A stretch of DNA of 64,000 nucleotides from Ruminiclostridium cellulolyticum H10 (GTDB lineage: Bacteria; Bacillota; Clostridia; Acetivibrionales; DSM-1351). The stretch spans positions 1,696,001 to 1,760,000 of the forward strand of contig NC_011898.1 in the NCBI RefSeq assembly GCF_000022065.1, in the 5' to 3' direction. Position numbers and translations under genes: made by a program. Under the pieces are notes generated by a model that made no database searches, had not been told where the DNA came from, and worked only from the letters and a program-made list of their open reading frames with translations. This document shows positions 1-9,020 of the stretch, in pieces (the first letter of the stretch is position 1; each line of letters begins with the position of its first letter).

Positions 1-2
1 TT

Positions 3-905
3 TTGAATAAAAAATTTATTTCATCTATTGCAATTATATCTATAGTGAGTATGCTTTTTTTGACAGCCGGATGCGGTGTGAGAATAAACGGTAAGGATTA
101 TACAATATTCGAGGCAAATCATCAAGAGGATAAAAAGAATGATACTGTTAGAGAAGAGACAGGAGGAGACATGGAGAGTGAGGTAGCAGAGGGCATTGAT
201 AAAATAGCTGAGGAAATAGGAGAAGGAGAAGTTCTCAATATTGACAATAGTGCCGGAAACATTACTATTAAAGAGTCTGATGATTCCAAGCTTGTTGTCG
301 AGATTCAAAAAAAGATAAATGGATTACCTTCTGAACAGATAAAGGATGCATTCCGCAGTATGAACTTATGTTTGGAAAGAGAGGGTAAAGACTTAAATGT
401 AGTTTTAAAGACAAAAGATGGTAATGATTTTTGGGATTGGAATAAATTGAAATTGGGTTTATTTAAAGGCAGTGTAAATTTTACCGTATTGGTTCCTAAA
501 GGCATTAAAGAAATAAACACAAACACAGGGGCGGGTAATATTGATATCAAGAGAATCTCTTCACAGATTTCCGCTAGCACCGGAGCTGGAAATATAGATC
601 TTGACGACATTTCGGCTTACGGAGAAACAGTATTGGAGACGGGTACGGGTAATGTGGATTTTAACGGTGATATTGATAAAGTTACTTCTTTTAAAGCCTC
701 CACAGGAGTTGGAAATGTAAGTTTAGAAGTGCCGGAAGAAACAAAAATGTCTCTTAATGCAGAAACTGGTCTGGGACATTTATCAGGTTTCTTTATAAGT
801 TCAGATGACAAAGTCAAAAAGAGCTTCAATGAAGATATAAATGGCGGCGGCCCGGAGGTAAAGCTAACTACGGGTGTTGGAAATACAGAAGTAGATAAAA
901 GGTAA
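3..905 (+). CDS. DUF4097-type surface lipoprotein
   Basis: Predicted exported lipoprotein of 300 aa. A hydrophobic signal segment (residues 5-22) ends in a lipobox, LTAGC, with the lipidated Cys near residue 24. An acidic linker follows. The second half (about 175-300) carries at least five spaced copies of a T-G-x-G-N/H-[IVL] motif, the pattern of the DUF4097 putative-adhesin fold (a stacked beta solenoid). Such proteins often sit with PspC or anti-sigma systems, but the upstream neighbour lies outside the window. The TTG at base 3 is at the window edge, so an earlier start cannot be excluded. No enzymatic residues are evident; the role at the cell surface is unknown. Confidence 0.75.
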   Translation: MNKKFISSIAIISIVSMLFLTAGCGVRINGKDYTIFEANHQEDKKNDTVREETGGDMESEVAEGIDKIAEEIGEGEVLNIDNSAGNITIKESDDSKLVVEIQKKINGLPSEQIKDAFRSMNLCLEREGKDLNVVLKTKDGNDFWDWNKLKLGLFKGSVNFTVLVPKGIKEINTNTGAGNIDIKRISSQISASTGAGNIDLDDISAYGETVLETGTGNVDFNGDIDKVTSFKASTGVGNVSLEVPEETKMSLNAETGLGHLSGFFISSDDKVKKSFNEDINGGGPEVKLTTGVGNTEVDKR

Positions 906-910
906 AAAAT

Positions 911-950
911 GCCGTTCATACATACTAAACAGGTATGAACGGCGTTTTTA
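911..950 (+). terminator. Intrinsic terminator of the lipoprotein gene
   Basis: An 11-bp perfect stem, GCCGTTCATAC with GTATGAACGGC, is followed by TTTTTA. It begins six bases after the lipoprotein stop codon. It may also serve the convergent gene that ends at 962. Confidence 0.85.
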
Positions 951-961
951 TGGGAACATAC

Positions 962-1585
962 TTATAATACTGCCTTTAATGAAAGCCATAAAATATCACA
1001 AAGTTCGCATTTATTATTTTCATTGGAATACATTTCAGGCAAAGAATTATTGTTTCCCAAATCAAAGATTTTGTCATCAAAGGCAACTGATAATAAAAAC
1101 TCACAATCACCAAAGTTCTTCCTCTCAAGAATATCAATCATTTGCCCTATATCCAGCAGTGGCAGACAATCCTGCTTGTTAAAGGATTCAGGTCTTTGAA
1201 GCTCAAAGCTGAAATCTTCGTCAATGGAGAAATCCTCCGAAAAGTCATCATTCAGGGTATCCTCGGAATCCTCAACACTATCTTCAGTTTCCCGCGGATT
1301 TTCAGGGTAAGCTGGATATGTATCTCTGTCTGAATCGTTTTCAGATGTCAATGTGAAAAGGTTGTCAGGCAAAAATTTCATGTCATAGAGAACTATATCG
1401 TTATGTTTGGTTAAATTGAGTCCTCCAATAATAAATGTAATCTGCTTGTATTTTTCCTCAGCGGCATCTACACAGACATTGGCAACAGCGACATCATACG
1501 CTTGAGGAATCCACAAATCACAGAGATTTTGCTTTTGCTCAAGCGTCAGCTCAGCAAGATCTTTGTCAGTTATTCTAAGTTTCAT
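962..1585 (-). CDS. Hypothetical acidic protein
   Basis: A 207-aa protein that I do not recognise. The start is placed at the ATG at 1585 because a GGAGG lies about 10 bases upstream; the reading frame stays open to 1684 without a ribosome binding site. The middle (about residues 95-140) is strongly acidic and low-complexity, rich in Asp, Glu and Ser, and is flanked by two conserved-looking segments. No signal peptide or membrane helix is visible. It is monocistronic and convergent with the lipoprotein gene. Expression is plausible from the ribosome binding site, but function is unknown. Confidence 0.6.
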   Translation of the reverse strand: MKLRITDKDLAELTLEQKQNLCDLWIPQAYDVAVANVCVDAAEEKYKQITFIIGGLNLTKHNDIVLYDMKFLPDNLFTLTSENDSDRDTYPAYPENPRETEDSVEDSEDTLNDDFSEDFSIDEDFSFELQRPESFNKQDCLPLLDIGQMIDILERKNFGDCEFLLSVAFDDKIFDLGNNNSLPEMYSNENNKCELCDILWLSLKAVL

Positions 1586-1744
1586 ACTGTTTTCCTCCGA
1601 CTTGGATAGATTAAAAAATGTTAACGGAAAATTACACCAATTATTCCGTAAAATTATTATATTATAAAGTTTGCTTCTTGTCATAAATATTTTGTTTTTA
1701 GTCGGAATAATACATTGTACAGCTTTAAAGTTGGTTTATAACAC

Positions 1745-1773
1745 TTGACGAGAACACAAGTTTGATAAATAAT
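1745..1773 (+). promoter_or_regulatory. Probable topoisomerase operon promoter with LexA-like site
   Basis: TTGACG (1745-1750) and AATAAT (1768-1773) are separated by 17 bases, a plausible sigma-A promoter 40 bases before the start codon. The spacer contains GAACACAAGTTT (1752-1763), which fits the GAAC-N4-GTTY pattern of Gram-positive LexA boxes. The palindrome is imperfect, so the LexA assignment is tentative. Confidence 0.4.
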
Positions 1774-1814
1774 GTTTAAGTGGACGATTATACAAGTATA
1801 TGGAGGTTTTACAA

Positions 1815-3797
1815 ATGACAAAGAAAGATAGAAAGAATGAATATGGTAATGAAAGCATTTCATCACTCAAAGGGGCTGATCGGGTAAGACTACGCCCAGG
1901 TGTTATATTCGGTTCAGATGGTCTGGACGGTTGCGAACATTCTTTCTTTGAAATTTTGTCAAACTCAATAGATGAGGCCAGGGAAGGTCATGGGAATATT
2001 ATTGAGATTACAAGGTTTGCGGACAATTCCATTATGGTTCAGGACTGGGGAAGAGGTTTGCCTGTAGATTATAACTCAAAAGAGGAACGTTTCAACTGGG
2101 AGCTTGTTTATTGTGAATTGTACGCAGGAGGGAAGTATCAGAACAATTCAGGTGAAAACTACGAATATAGTCTTGGACTAAACGGACTTGGGGCATGTGC
2201 AACCCAGTATAGCTCGGAATATTTTGATGTTACTGTATTTCGTGACGGATACAGATACGACCTTCACTTTGAAAAGGGTGAAAATATCGGAGGGTTGAAA
2301 AAGGAAAAATGTAAATATGATAGAACGTCAACCATTCAGAAATGGAGACCTGATATAGATGTTTTTACCGATATAGATATTCCACTGGAATATTATCAGA
2401 CGGTACTGAAAAAACAGGCAGTAGTCAATGCGGGGCTTAAATTCATACTAAAGGATGAGGAGTCTGGTGAAACATATATATATATGTATGAAAACGGTAT
2501 AGTTGACTATATCAAAGAAATAACAAAGGATACCGGTTTCACTGAAGTACAGTTTTACGAGGGTTCTGCGAGGGGCAGGGACAGAGCGGACAAGCCGGAA
2601 TACAAGGTTAAGATGCAGATAGCCTTCTGTTTTAACAATCATACAAACCTTTTGGAATACTATCATAACTCCAGCTTCCTTGAGTATGGCGGTGCCCCTG
2701 ACAAGGCTGTAAAAAATGCAATGATATATGAGATCGACAAGAGTATAAAGGCAAGGGGAAAATATAACAAAGACGAGTCAAAAATAACCTTTGCCGATAT
2801 CGAGGACAGTCTTATACTGGTTGTTAACTCTTTTTCCACAATAACCAGCTATGAGAACCAGACGAAAAAATCAATAACCAACAAGTTTATTCAGGAGACC
2901 ATGACAGATTTCCTTAAACAACAGCTGGAAATCTATTTCATAGAAAACAAAATTGAAAGCGACAAAATAATTGAGCAAATTCTGGTAAATAAAAGAAGCA
3001 GGGAAACCGCCGAAAAGACCAGAATCAACATTAAAAAGAAGCTTAGCGGCAATTTGGATATTTCCAACAGGGTAAAGAAGTTTGTCGACTGCCGTACGAA
3101 GGATATATCAAGAAGAGAGATATATATAGTTGAGGGTGATTCTGCTCTTGGAGCCTGTAAGCTCGGAAGGGATGCAGAATTTCAGGCTATTATGCCGGTA
3201 AGGGGAAAAATCCTCAATTGTCTTAAAGCACAGTATGACAATATTTTTAAAAATGAAATTATTATTGATCTTTTAAAGGTACTGGGATGTGGTGTAGAAA
3301 TCAAATCAAAGCATAACAAGGACTTAAATACTTTTGACCTGGCGAACCTTAGGTGGGACAAGGTAATTATATGCACTGATGCGGACGTAGACGGCTTCCA
3401 GATCAGAACTCTGATACTAACTATGCTTTATAGACTTGTCCCTACACTTTTGAGTGTAGGAAAAGTATTTATAGCAGAGTCGCCTTTGTTTGAGATTACT
3501 TGCAAAAATAAGTCCTACTTTGCATATACGGAAAAGGAAAAAGCAGAGATTCTAGCAAAGCTTGAAGGCAAGAAGTATACTATTCAGCGTTCAAAGGGAC
3601 TTGGAGAAAACGAGCCGGAAATGATGTGGGAGACTACTATGAATCCTGCCACAAGGCGGCTGATAAAGGTAATGCCAAGCGATGTAGAGAAAACTACTAT
3701 GATGTTTGATGTACTGCTGGGAGATAATCTGGCAGGAAGAAAACAGTTTATAGAAGATAATGGGAATAAATATCTTGATATGATTGATGTTAGTTAA
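1815..3797 (+). CDS. parE: Type IIA DNA topoisomerase subunit B (ParE/GyrB-like)
   Basis: ATPase subunit of a type IIA topoisomerase, 660 aa, which uses ATP to drive duplex passage. Visible in order: a GHKL ATPase domain with the N-box ENSIDEA-like segment (ILSNSIDEA) and a glycine-rich GLNGLGA lid, the transducer domain, a TOPRIM domain with EGDSALGAC and the metal-binding DADVDG, and the C-terminal QRSKGLGE segment. The start at 1815 is preferred over the in-frame ATG at 1800, whose own codons contain the GGAGG. It is 49 bases upstream of the A subunit, forming a two-gene operon. The sequence is rather divergent, so this may be a second topoisomerase besides the housekeeping gyrase. ParE versus GyrB cannot be settled here. 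Confidence 0.88.
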   Translation: MTKKDRKNEYGNESISSLKGADRVRLRPGVIFGSDGLDGCEHSFFEILSNSIDEAREGHGNIIEITRFADNSIMVQDWGRGLPVDYNSKEERFNWELVYCELYAGGKYQNNSGENYEYSLGLNGLGACATQYSSEYFDVTVFRDGYRYDLHFEKGENIGGLKKEKCKYDRTSTIQKWRPDIDVFTDIDIPLEYYQTVLKKQAVVNAGLKFILKDEESGETYIYMYENGIVDYIKEITKDTGFTEVQFYEGSARGRDRADKPEYKVKMQIAFCFNNHTNLLEYYHNSSFLEYGGAPDKAVKNAMIYEIDKSIKARGKYNKDESKITFADIEDSLILVVNSFSTITSYENQTKKSITNKFIQETMTDFLKQQLEIYFIENKIESDKIIEQILVNKRSRETAEKTRINIKKKLSGNLDISNRVKKFVDCRTKDISRREIYIVEGDSALGACKLGRDAEFQAIMPVRGKILNCLKAQYDNIFKNEIIIDLLKVLGCGVEIKSKHNKDLNTFDLANLRWDKVIICTDADVDGFQIRTLILTMLYRLVPTLLSVGKVFIAESPLFEITCKNKSYFAYTEKEKAEILAKLEGKKYTIQRSKGLGENEPEMMWETTMNPATRRLIKVMPSDVEKTTMMFDVLLGDNLAGRKQFIEDNGNKYLDMIDVS

Positions 3798-3846
3798 TAA
3801 TAATTATTGTACTTTTAAATAATCGGAGTAAAGGAAAGAGGCAAAA

Positions 3847-6033
3847 ATGACTCATAAAAATCTGGTTGAACAAAATATTACAGAAACTCTGGAAAGCAAC
3901 TATATGCCATATGCAATGAGCGTTATAGTTTCCAGAGCAATACCTGAAATCGACGGGTTTAAACCTTCCCACAGAAAGCTGCTTTATACCATGTATAAGA
4001 TGTCGCTTCTGACAGGAGCTAAAACCAAATCATCTAACATTGTCGGCCAAACCATGAAGCTAAATCCTCATGGAGACATGGCTATTTATGAGACAATGGT
4101 AAGAATGACCAGGGGTAATAATGCTTTGCTTCATCCGTTTGTAGATTCTAAGGGTAACTTCGGAAAACAGTATTCCAGGGATATGAAGTTTGCAGCACCC
4201 AGGTATACCGAAGCAAAGCTTGATAAAATATGTGAGGAAATCTTTAAGGACATTGACAAAAATACTGTTGAATTTGTTGATAACTATGATGGAACAATGA
4301 AAGAGCCTGTTTTGCTGCCAACTACTTTTCCGACTATTCTGGTGAATTCGAATCAGGGTATAGCCGTTGGAATGGCCAGCAACATCTGTAGTTTCAATCT
4401 TGTAGAGATATGTAAAACAACATCTGCTCTTATTGACGACGAAAATGTAGTTCTTGAAGATTATCTTAAAGCACCTGATTTTTCATCAGGAGGACAGCTT
4501 ATCTATTCCGCAAAGGAAATAAGGGATATATACAAGAACGGCAGAGGCGGCTTTAAGGTTCGTGCTAGATATAAATACGACAAGGAAAACAATTGTATTG
4601 AAATTATTGAAATACCATATACAACAACGGTTGAGGCTATTATCGACCAGATAATAGAGCTGATAAAGGGCGGCAAAATTAGAGAAATAACCGATGTCAG
4701 GGATGAAACGGATTTAAGCGGCTTGAAACTGACCATTGATCTCAGAAAGAATACAGACCCGGACATACTTATGAACAAGCTATTCAAGCTTACGCCACTT
4801 CAGGACAGCTTTAGCTGTAATTTCAATATTCTTATAAACGGTAGGCCAAGAGTAATGGGTGTCAGGACTATTTTGAACGAATGGCTGAATTTCCGAGTTG
4901 AATGTATAAAACGCCAGATATCGTATGATATAGAAAAAAAGAGTGATAAGCTTCATTTGTTAATGGGTCTCAAAAAAATACTTTTAGACATTGATAAGGC
5001 AATTCAAATCATTAGAGGAACTGAACAAGAAGCTAAGGTTGTACCAAACCTGATGACCGGCTTCGGAATAGATGAGATTCAAGCTGATTACATAGCAGAA
5101 ATCAAATTGAGAAACCTCAACAAGGAATATATACTCAACAGAGTTGGTGAAACAGAAAATCTTATTAAAGAGATAGCAGAACTTAAAGATATACACGGAA
5201 ACGACAACAAAGTAAAAAAGATTATCCAGAAGCAGCTAAGTGAGATAGCTAAAAAGTTTGGAAAACCAAGACGTACTGAAATTATAAGTGATGAGCAAGT
5301 CGAAGAAATAACCACCGAACACTTTATTGAAGACTATAACCTAAAGGTATTCCTTACTGAACACAACTACCTCAAAAAGATACCATTGGTTTCATTGAGA
5401 GCGAACCCGGAGCATAAGCTTAAGGATGAAGATATAATAATTCAGGAGATAGAGACCCACAACAAGGCTGATTTACTGATGTTTACCAACAAATTTAACG
5501 TTTATAAATCAAGGATTTATGAAATTCCGGACTGTAAAGCAAGCAGTCTGGGAGAGTATTTGACAAATCTTCTGGGACTTGATAATGATGAGAAAATAAT
5601 TTACATTACTGCAACTAATAATTATGAGGGGTATATGCTGTTTTTCTATGAAAACGGCAAGGGTGCAAAAATTGAAATGTCCGGCTATGCAACAAAAACA
5701 AACAGGAAAAAGCTTGCAAATGCTTATTACAGTGGCTCACCCCTTATAAGAATGATTTTTATAACGGAGGATATTGAGCTGATTGCGATAAGCAGCATTA
5801 ATAAGCTACTTGTATTTAATACCAACAGTATAAATCCAAAGACAACAAAAAATTCTCAGGGAGTACAGATTCTTACCTCAAAGAAGGGAAGTTTAATGAC
5901 GGATATCAAAACCCTGGATGAAATGGTATTATCCAATGTGGATTATTACAGGACGAAAAATATTCCGGCAGTGGGTTATTACATTAAGGAAGAAGACAAG
6001 ACAGAAAAGCAGATGAGTCTTGATTTGGAATAA
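3847..6033 (+). CDS. parC: Type IIA DNA topoisomerase subunit A (ParC/GyrA-like)
   Basis: DNA breakage-reunion subunit, 728 aa, partner of the upstream B subunit. The winged-helix region contains the catalytic tyrosine in AAPRYTEAKL (about Tyr120), preceded by the HPHGD-like segment NPHGDMAIYETMVRM that forms the quinolone-binding helix. A tower and coiled-coil region follows. The C-terminal part (about 500-728) is shorter than a full GyrA propeller, which fits ParC or a reduced A subunit better. A GyrA-box is not recognised by eye. The operon's terminator immediately after the stop codon has been split by an insertion sequence. Confidence 0.88.
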   Translation: MTHKNLVEQNITETLESNYMPYAMSVIVSRAIPEIDGFKPSHRKLLYTMYKMSLLTGAKTKSSNIVGQTMKLNPHGDMAIYETMVRMTRGNNALLHPFVDSKGNFGKQYSRDMKFAAPRYTEAKLDKICEEIFKDIDKNTVEFVDNYDGTMKEPVLLPTTFPTILVNSNQGIAVGMASNICSFNLVEICKTTSALIDDENVVLEDYLKAPDFSSGGQLIYSAKEIRDIYKNGRGGFKVRARYKYDKENNCIEIIEIPYTTTVEAIIDQIIELIKGGKIREITDVRDETDLSGLKLTIDLRKNTDPDILMNKLFKLTPLQDSFSCNFNILINGRPRVMGVRTILNEWLNFRVECIKRQISYDIEKKSDKLHLLMGLKKILLDIDKAIQIIRGTEQEAKVVPNLMTGFGIDEIQADYIAEIKLRNLNKEYILNRVGETENLIKEIAELKDIHGNDNKVKKIIQKQLSEIAKKFGKPRRTEIISDEQVEEITTEHFIEDYNLKVFLTEHNYLKKIPLVSLRANPEHKLKDEDIIIQEIETHNKADLLMFTNKFNVYKSRIYEIPDCKASSLGEYLTNLLGLDNDEKIIYITATNNYEGYMLFFYENGKGAKIEMSGYATKTNRKKLANAYYSGSPLIRMIFITEDIELIAISSINKLLVFNTNSINPKTTKNSQGVQILTSKKGSLMTDIKTLDEMVLSNVDYYRTKNIPAVGYYIKEEDKTEKQMSLDLE

Positions 6034-6040
6034 AATATGT

Positions 6041-6064
6041 AAAGTATCTAACGTCAGGTTAGGT
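6041..6064 (+). terminator. Left half of the topoisomerase operon terminator, interrupted by an IS
   Basis: AAAGTATCTAAC (6041-6052) plus the loop and CAGGTTAGGT (6055-6064) lie eight bases after the parC-like stop. Joined to the sequence after 7364, they form a 12-bp stem followed by TTTTTT. As it stands, the T-tract lies 1.3 kb away, beyond the insertion. The arm GTTAGGT is still next to the left half, so a hairpin can form but without its T-tract. Confidence 0.7.
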
Positions 6065-7354
6065 GTCCTGAACGGTACTTGGGTTGACACTCCTCTGGGA
6101 AATATTAAGTTTTGTTTATTCGGCACTTCCAATATGGAGGTGCCTTTCTATGTCAAACCGGCGCCTGGTCTGATATCTTTTTTGCCCTCATCGCCGGGCG
6201 GGCTAGACCCTACAAATTAACTCGCAGGATCATTCAGGAGCTTCTCTCGGGCAAGAGGCAAGCTGTCAAGAAATGTCTGCATCGGCGTCTTGCCTTTACA
6301 CCTTTTCCCCTGATGTGTTCGCTCTTCGTTGTATTCCAGCATATAAAAATCCAAATCCTCCTGCATTTGTTCAACTGATTTATACATTGTCCTTCGGAAT
6401 GCGGGTTTATAAAATTCATTCAGAATTGTTTGGTTAAAACGCTCGCATATACCGTTTGTTTGAGGGCTTTTAGCCTTTGTCATTGTGTGCTCAATGTCGT
6501 TCATCTGCAGAAATAACTCATACAAGTGTTTCTCAGGTGCTCCACAGTACTCCGTTCCTCTGTCTGTGAGTACTCTCATTATCGGTATCATATGATTCTC
6601 AAAGAACGGTAAGACTCTGTCATTTAATATATCTGCTGCTGTTACTGGTACCTTGGCTGTATATAATTTTGCGAATCCCACTGCCGAATAAGTATCTATG
6701 GCAGTTTGCTGATATATACGTCCAACACCTTTGATATAGCCCACATAGAAAGTGTCCTGTGCCAGCAAATATCCCGGGTGCTGGGTATCTATCTCGTCTA
6801 TGGATATATTCTTTTCCTGCTGTGCCTTTTCCAGAGCAGCGAGCTGATCTTCAGTGTAAAGTATGCCTTCCTTGGCAGCCTTTTCTTCAAGCTTTTTGAG
6901 TCTCTTGTCAAAGGTTTCTATATTATATCTCTGCCAGATTGATCTTACCCCTCCGGCTGATACAAGAACTCCTTGTTTTCTCAGTTCGTTACTTGCCCTG
7001 AGCTGCCCGTATGCCGGCTTTTCATATGCTATTCTTAATACGGCTTCCTCAGTTTCTGGAGCAACCCTGTTTTTCATACAAGGCTTTCTTCTGGTCTTGT
7101 CCTTTAATCCTTCCAGACCATTTTCCTCGTAAGCTTTCTTAATATCATAGAAGTGCTGTCTGCTGACTCCATGAATTTTACATGCTTCACTTACGTTTTG
7201 AAGATATTCGGCCAACTCAATCAGGCTCATTTTGTTTTTAACTATACGATCTTGTGCTGTCATAATTGAAATCTCCTCCTACAATTTAATTATTGTCCAG
7301 AGGAGATATTGCCCAACATTATTCAGATACTGTCAAGTGAAGTCAATTCTCTAG
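6065..7354 (-). mobile_element. IS481-family insertion sequence
   Basis: A 1,290-bp element carrying one transposase gene on the minus strand. It is bounded by identical 10-bp direct repeats, CAGGTTAGGT, at 6055-6064 and 7355-7364, read here as the target-site duplication. The ends show an imperfect inverted repeat: a GAA-x-x-G-x-ACTT-x-x-x-TTGACA pattern runs inward from both sides, and CCTCTGG occurs further in at both ends. The transposase frame is intact, so the copy may be active. The exact termini rest on the direct repeats and should be checked against other copies. Confidence 0.7.
6217..7263 (-). CDS. IS481-family transposase
   Basis: DDE transposase of 348 aa. An N-terminal helix-turn-helix (about residues 20-60, CKIHGVSRQHFYDIKKAYEE) is followed by an rve-type integrase catalytic core. 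The acidic triad is visible as AQDTFYVG, VLTDRGTEYCG and NGICERFNQT, with roughly 35 residues between the last two. The C-terminal EYNEERTHQGKRCKGKTP segment is typical of the IS481 and IS3-like group. The frame has no stop or shift. A GGAGG lies about 10 bases upstream of the ATG. Confidence 0.9.
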   Translation of the reverse strand: MTAQDRIVKNKMSLIELAEYLQNVSEACKIHGVSRQHFYDIKKAYEENGLEGLKDKTRRKPCMKNRVAPETEEAVLRIAYEKPAYGQLRASNELRKQGVLVSAGGVRSIWQRYNIETFDKRLKKLEEKAAKEGILYTEDQLAALEKAQQEKNISIDEIDTQHPGYLLAQDTFYVGYIKGVGRIYQQTAIDTYSAVGFAKLYTAKVPVTAADILNDRVLPFFENHMIPIMRVLTDRGTEYCGAPEKHLYELFLQMNDIEHTMTKAKSPQTNGICERFNQTILNEFYKPAFRRTMYKSVEQMQEDLDFYMLEYNEERTHQGKRCKGKTPMQTFLDSLPLAREKLLNDPAS

Positions 7355-7372
7355 CAGGTTAGGTACTTTTTT
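7355..7372 (+). other. Right half of the split terminator and IS target duplication
   Basis: This begins with the second copy of CAGGTTAGGT (7355-7364) and continues ACTTTTTT, the 3' arm and T-tract belonging to the topoisomerase operon terminator. Removing 6065-7364 rebuilds an uninterrupted hairpin plus T-tract. Confidence 0.65.
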
Positions 7373-7496
7373 ATTACGATAATATGGAGTTTTATTTAAT
7401 AATACATTACATAATTGACATATATAGTAATCAGATGCAATAATGGTAAAACAAGTAATTAATTACTATTTTATCATAGCTGAAAGGTTACATTAT

Positions 7497-8978
7497 ATGT
7501 TTCAAAAAATCACAGAAAAAACACTAATTGTATTTTGTTTAGTGTATTTGATAATCATATCCGTTTGGAACTTTGTTTATTTAATACAAAATAAAGCTGC
7601 AGTCTATATTTTTCCTCTAGAGCTTTTTTGTATAGTTGTGTTTTTGGTTATATACAGATTAAAGGCAGGCAAAAGGATATTTGCAATATTATTGTTTGTT
7701 ATGGCTTTCTGCCTAAAAAGCTATGTTGCGGTTCGTTATAATGCAGCTCCACAATCGGATTTCAAATTAATTTATAATGCAGCAATAAAATTAGCTCAAG
7801 GTGATTTTTCATTTTCAAATACAAAATATTTCAGCTTGTGGTCATATCAGACTGGGATTGTATTATACTATGGACTTCTTCTGAAACTTGGCCTAAATGT
7901 TATTGGTCTTAAAATTTGCAACTGTTTTTTTATAGCAGGTGTTAATGTTCTGGTATACAAGATTTCAGAAAGGCTTGTTGGCGATAGGTGTGCAAGATTT
8001 ATTTCGGTAATGTACCTTTTTTATCCTGCAACATTTTTCTTATGTTCTGTATTAACAAATCAACATGTTTCCAATTTCTTAATATTACTGGGGGTTTACC
8101 TGTATATTTTCAGAAAAACCAACACAGTAGCTAATACTGTATTAGCGGCTGTAATGATTGCTATTGGAAATGCCTTGCGTCCTCAAGGTATTTTAGTCGT
8201 TGCTGCATTTATTATTTGGGCAGTGATAGAATTATTACACAAAAATACCGATAAAAAAATTAAGGTAGAAACAGCGGTAAAGATTTTAGGTTTTGTGACT
8301 GTTTACGTACTTTTGGGAAAAGGTATGTCCATGGCAACACAGATTTCAGGGTTGAATCAGAATGGGCTAAGCAACAACTTTCCATTATATAAAATAGTGG
8401 TAGGATTAAACAGCGAGACTGCCGGATGCTATTCTTATGAGGATGCCTCAAAACTTATTACCATAAAAGATAGTAAACTCAGAAATCAAAGGGCTTTAGG
8501 GCTTATCAAGGAAAGGCTTACGTACAGTGATAAAATGAAAAAACTAATGCATGGAAAACATGAAAAGATGTGGGTAAAAATGGATACTACAATCGATTGG
8601 GGCTTCAAATATTTAAATCAGATTGGGATAACATTTTTTAGAAAGAATATTGTATATGAAAACTTTAAAATAAGAATTTTAAAGTTGGAAAAGGTTTTTT
8701 ATTGTTTTATATTTGTTTTGGCGACAGTAGGTGTTTTTGCAGAAATAAGAAAGCACAAATATAAAAAAGGTTTTGTTCCCATTTCATTAATCATAGCTGT
8801 GAATTTCGCAGTATATTGCATGATAGAAATTCAAAGCAGGTACCGGGACTTTCAAATGATTTTCATATTCATACTTGCGGCAGTCGGTATTAAATATTTA
8901 GCAATGCTTGTAAAAAACAATTTAATCTTATGGCATAATAGAATATACTTGACATCAGTGGATAAAACTATAAAATAA
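7497..8978 (+). CDS. GT39-like polytopic membrane glycosyltransferase
   Basis: A 493-aa integral membrane protein with about ten hydrophobic segments spread along its length. The extracytoplasmic loop after the second helix contains a PQSDFKLIYNAA segment, whose Asp sits where GT-C enzymes of the PMT/ArnT/RgtA class place their catalytic acid. It is followed by YFSLWSYQTG, also typical. Such enzymes transfer sugars from polyprenyl-phosphate donors. The start at 7497 has a weak GAAAGG upstream; an in-frame ATG at 7443 would add 18 residues but lacks a ribosome binding site. Donor and acceptor are unknown. It stands alone between the IS and the cyclophilin gene. Confidence 0.65.
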   Translation: MFQKITEKTLIVFCLVYLIIISVWNFVYLIQNKAAVYIFPLELFCIVVFLVIYRLKAGKRIFAILLFVMAFCLKSYVAVRYNAAPQSDFKLIYNAAIKLAQGDFSFSNTKYFSLWSYQTGIVLYYGLLLKLGLNVIGLKICNCFFIAGVNVLVYKISERLVGDRCARFISVMYLFYPATFFLCSVLTNQHVSNFLILLGVYLYIFRKTNTVANTVLAAVMIAIGNALRPQGILVVAAFIIWAVIELLHKNTDKKIKVETAVKILGFVTVYVLLGKGMSMATQISGLNQNGLSNNFPLYKIVVGLNSETAGCYSYEDASKLITIKDSKLRNQRALGLIKERLTYSDKMKKLMHGKHEKMWVKMDTTIDWGFKYLNQIGITFFRKNIVYENFKIRILKLEKVFYCFIFVLATVGVFAEIRKHKYKKGFVPISLIIAVNFAVYCMIEIQSRYRDFQMIFIFILAAVGIKYLAMLVKNNLILWHNRIYLTSVDKTIK

Positions 8979-9020
8979 GTAATAGCTAAAAAATATATAG
9001 TTGGAAGGAATACTTAAATT

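Noticed and set aside
962-1333. Plus-strand frames 979-1182 and 1142-1333
   Set aside because: They are shadows antisense to the acidic protein gene, with no ribosome binding site.
6020-6378. Small plus-strand frames across the left end of the IS
   Set aside because: They straddle the parC stop, the terminator and the IS end, and lack any recognisable product.
6041-7372. AAAGTAYCTAAC arms around the transposase as terminal inverted repeats of the IS
   Set aside because: The 10-bp direct repeats lie inside these arms, and removing the insert turns the arms into a terminator hairpin with a T-tract. The arms therefore belong to the host terminator.
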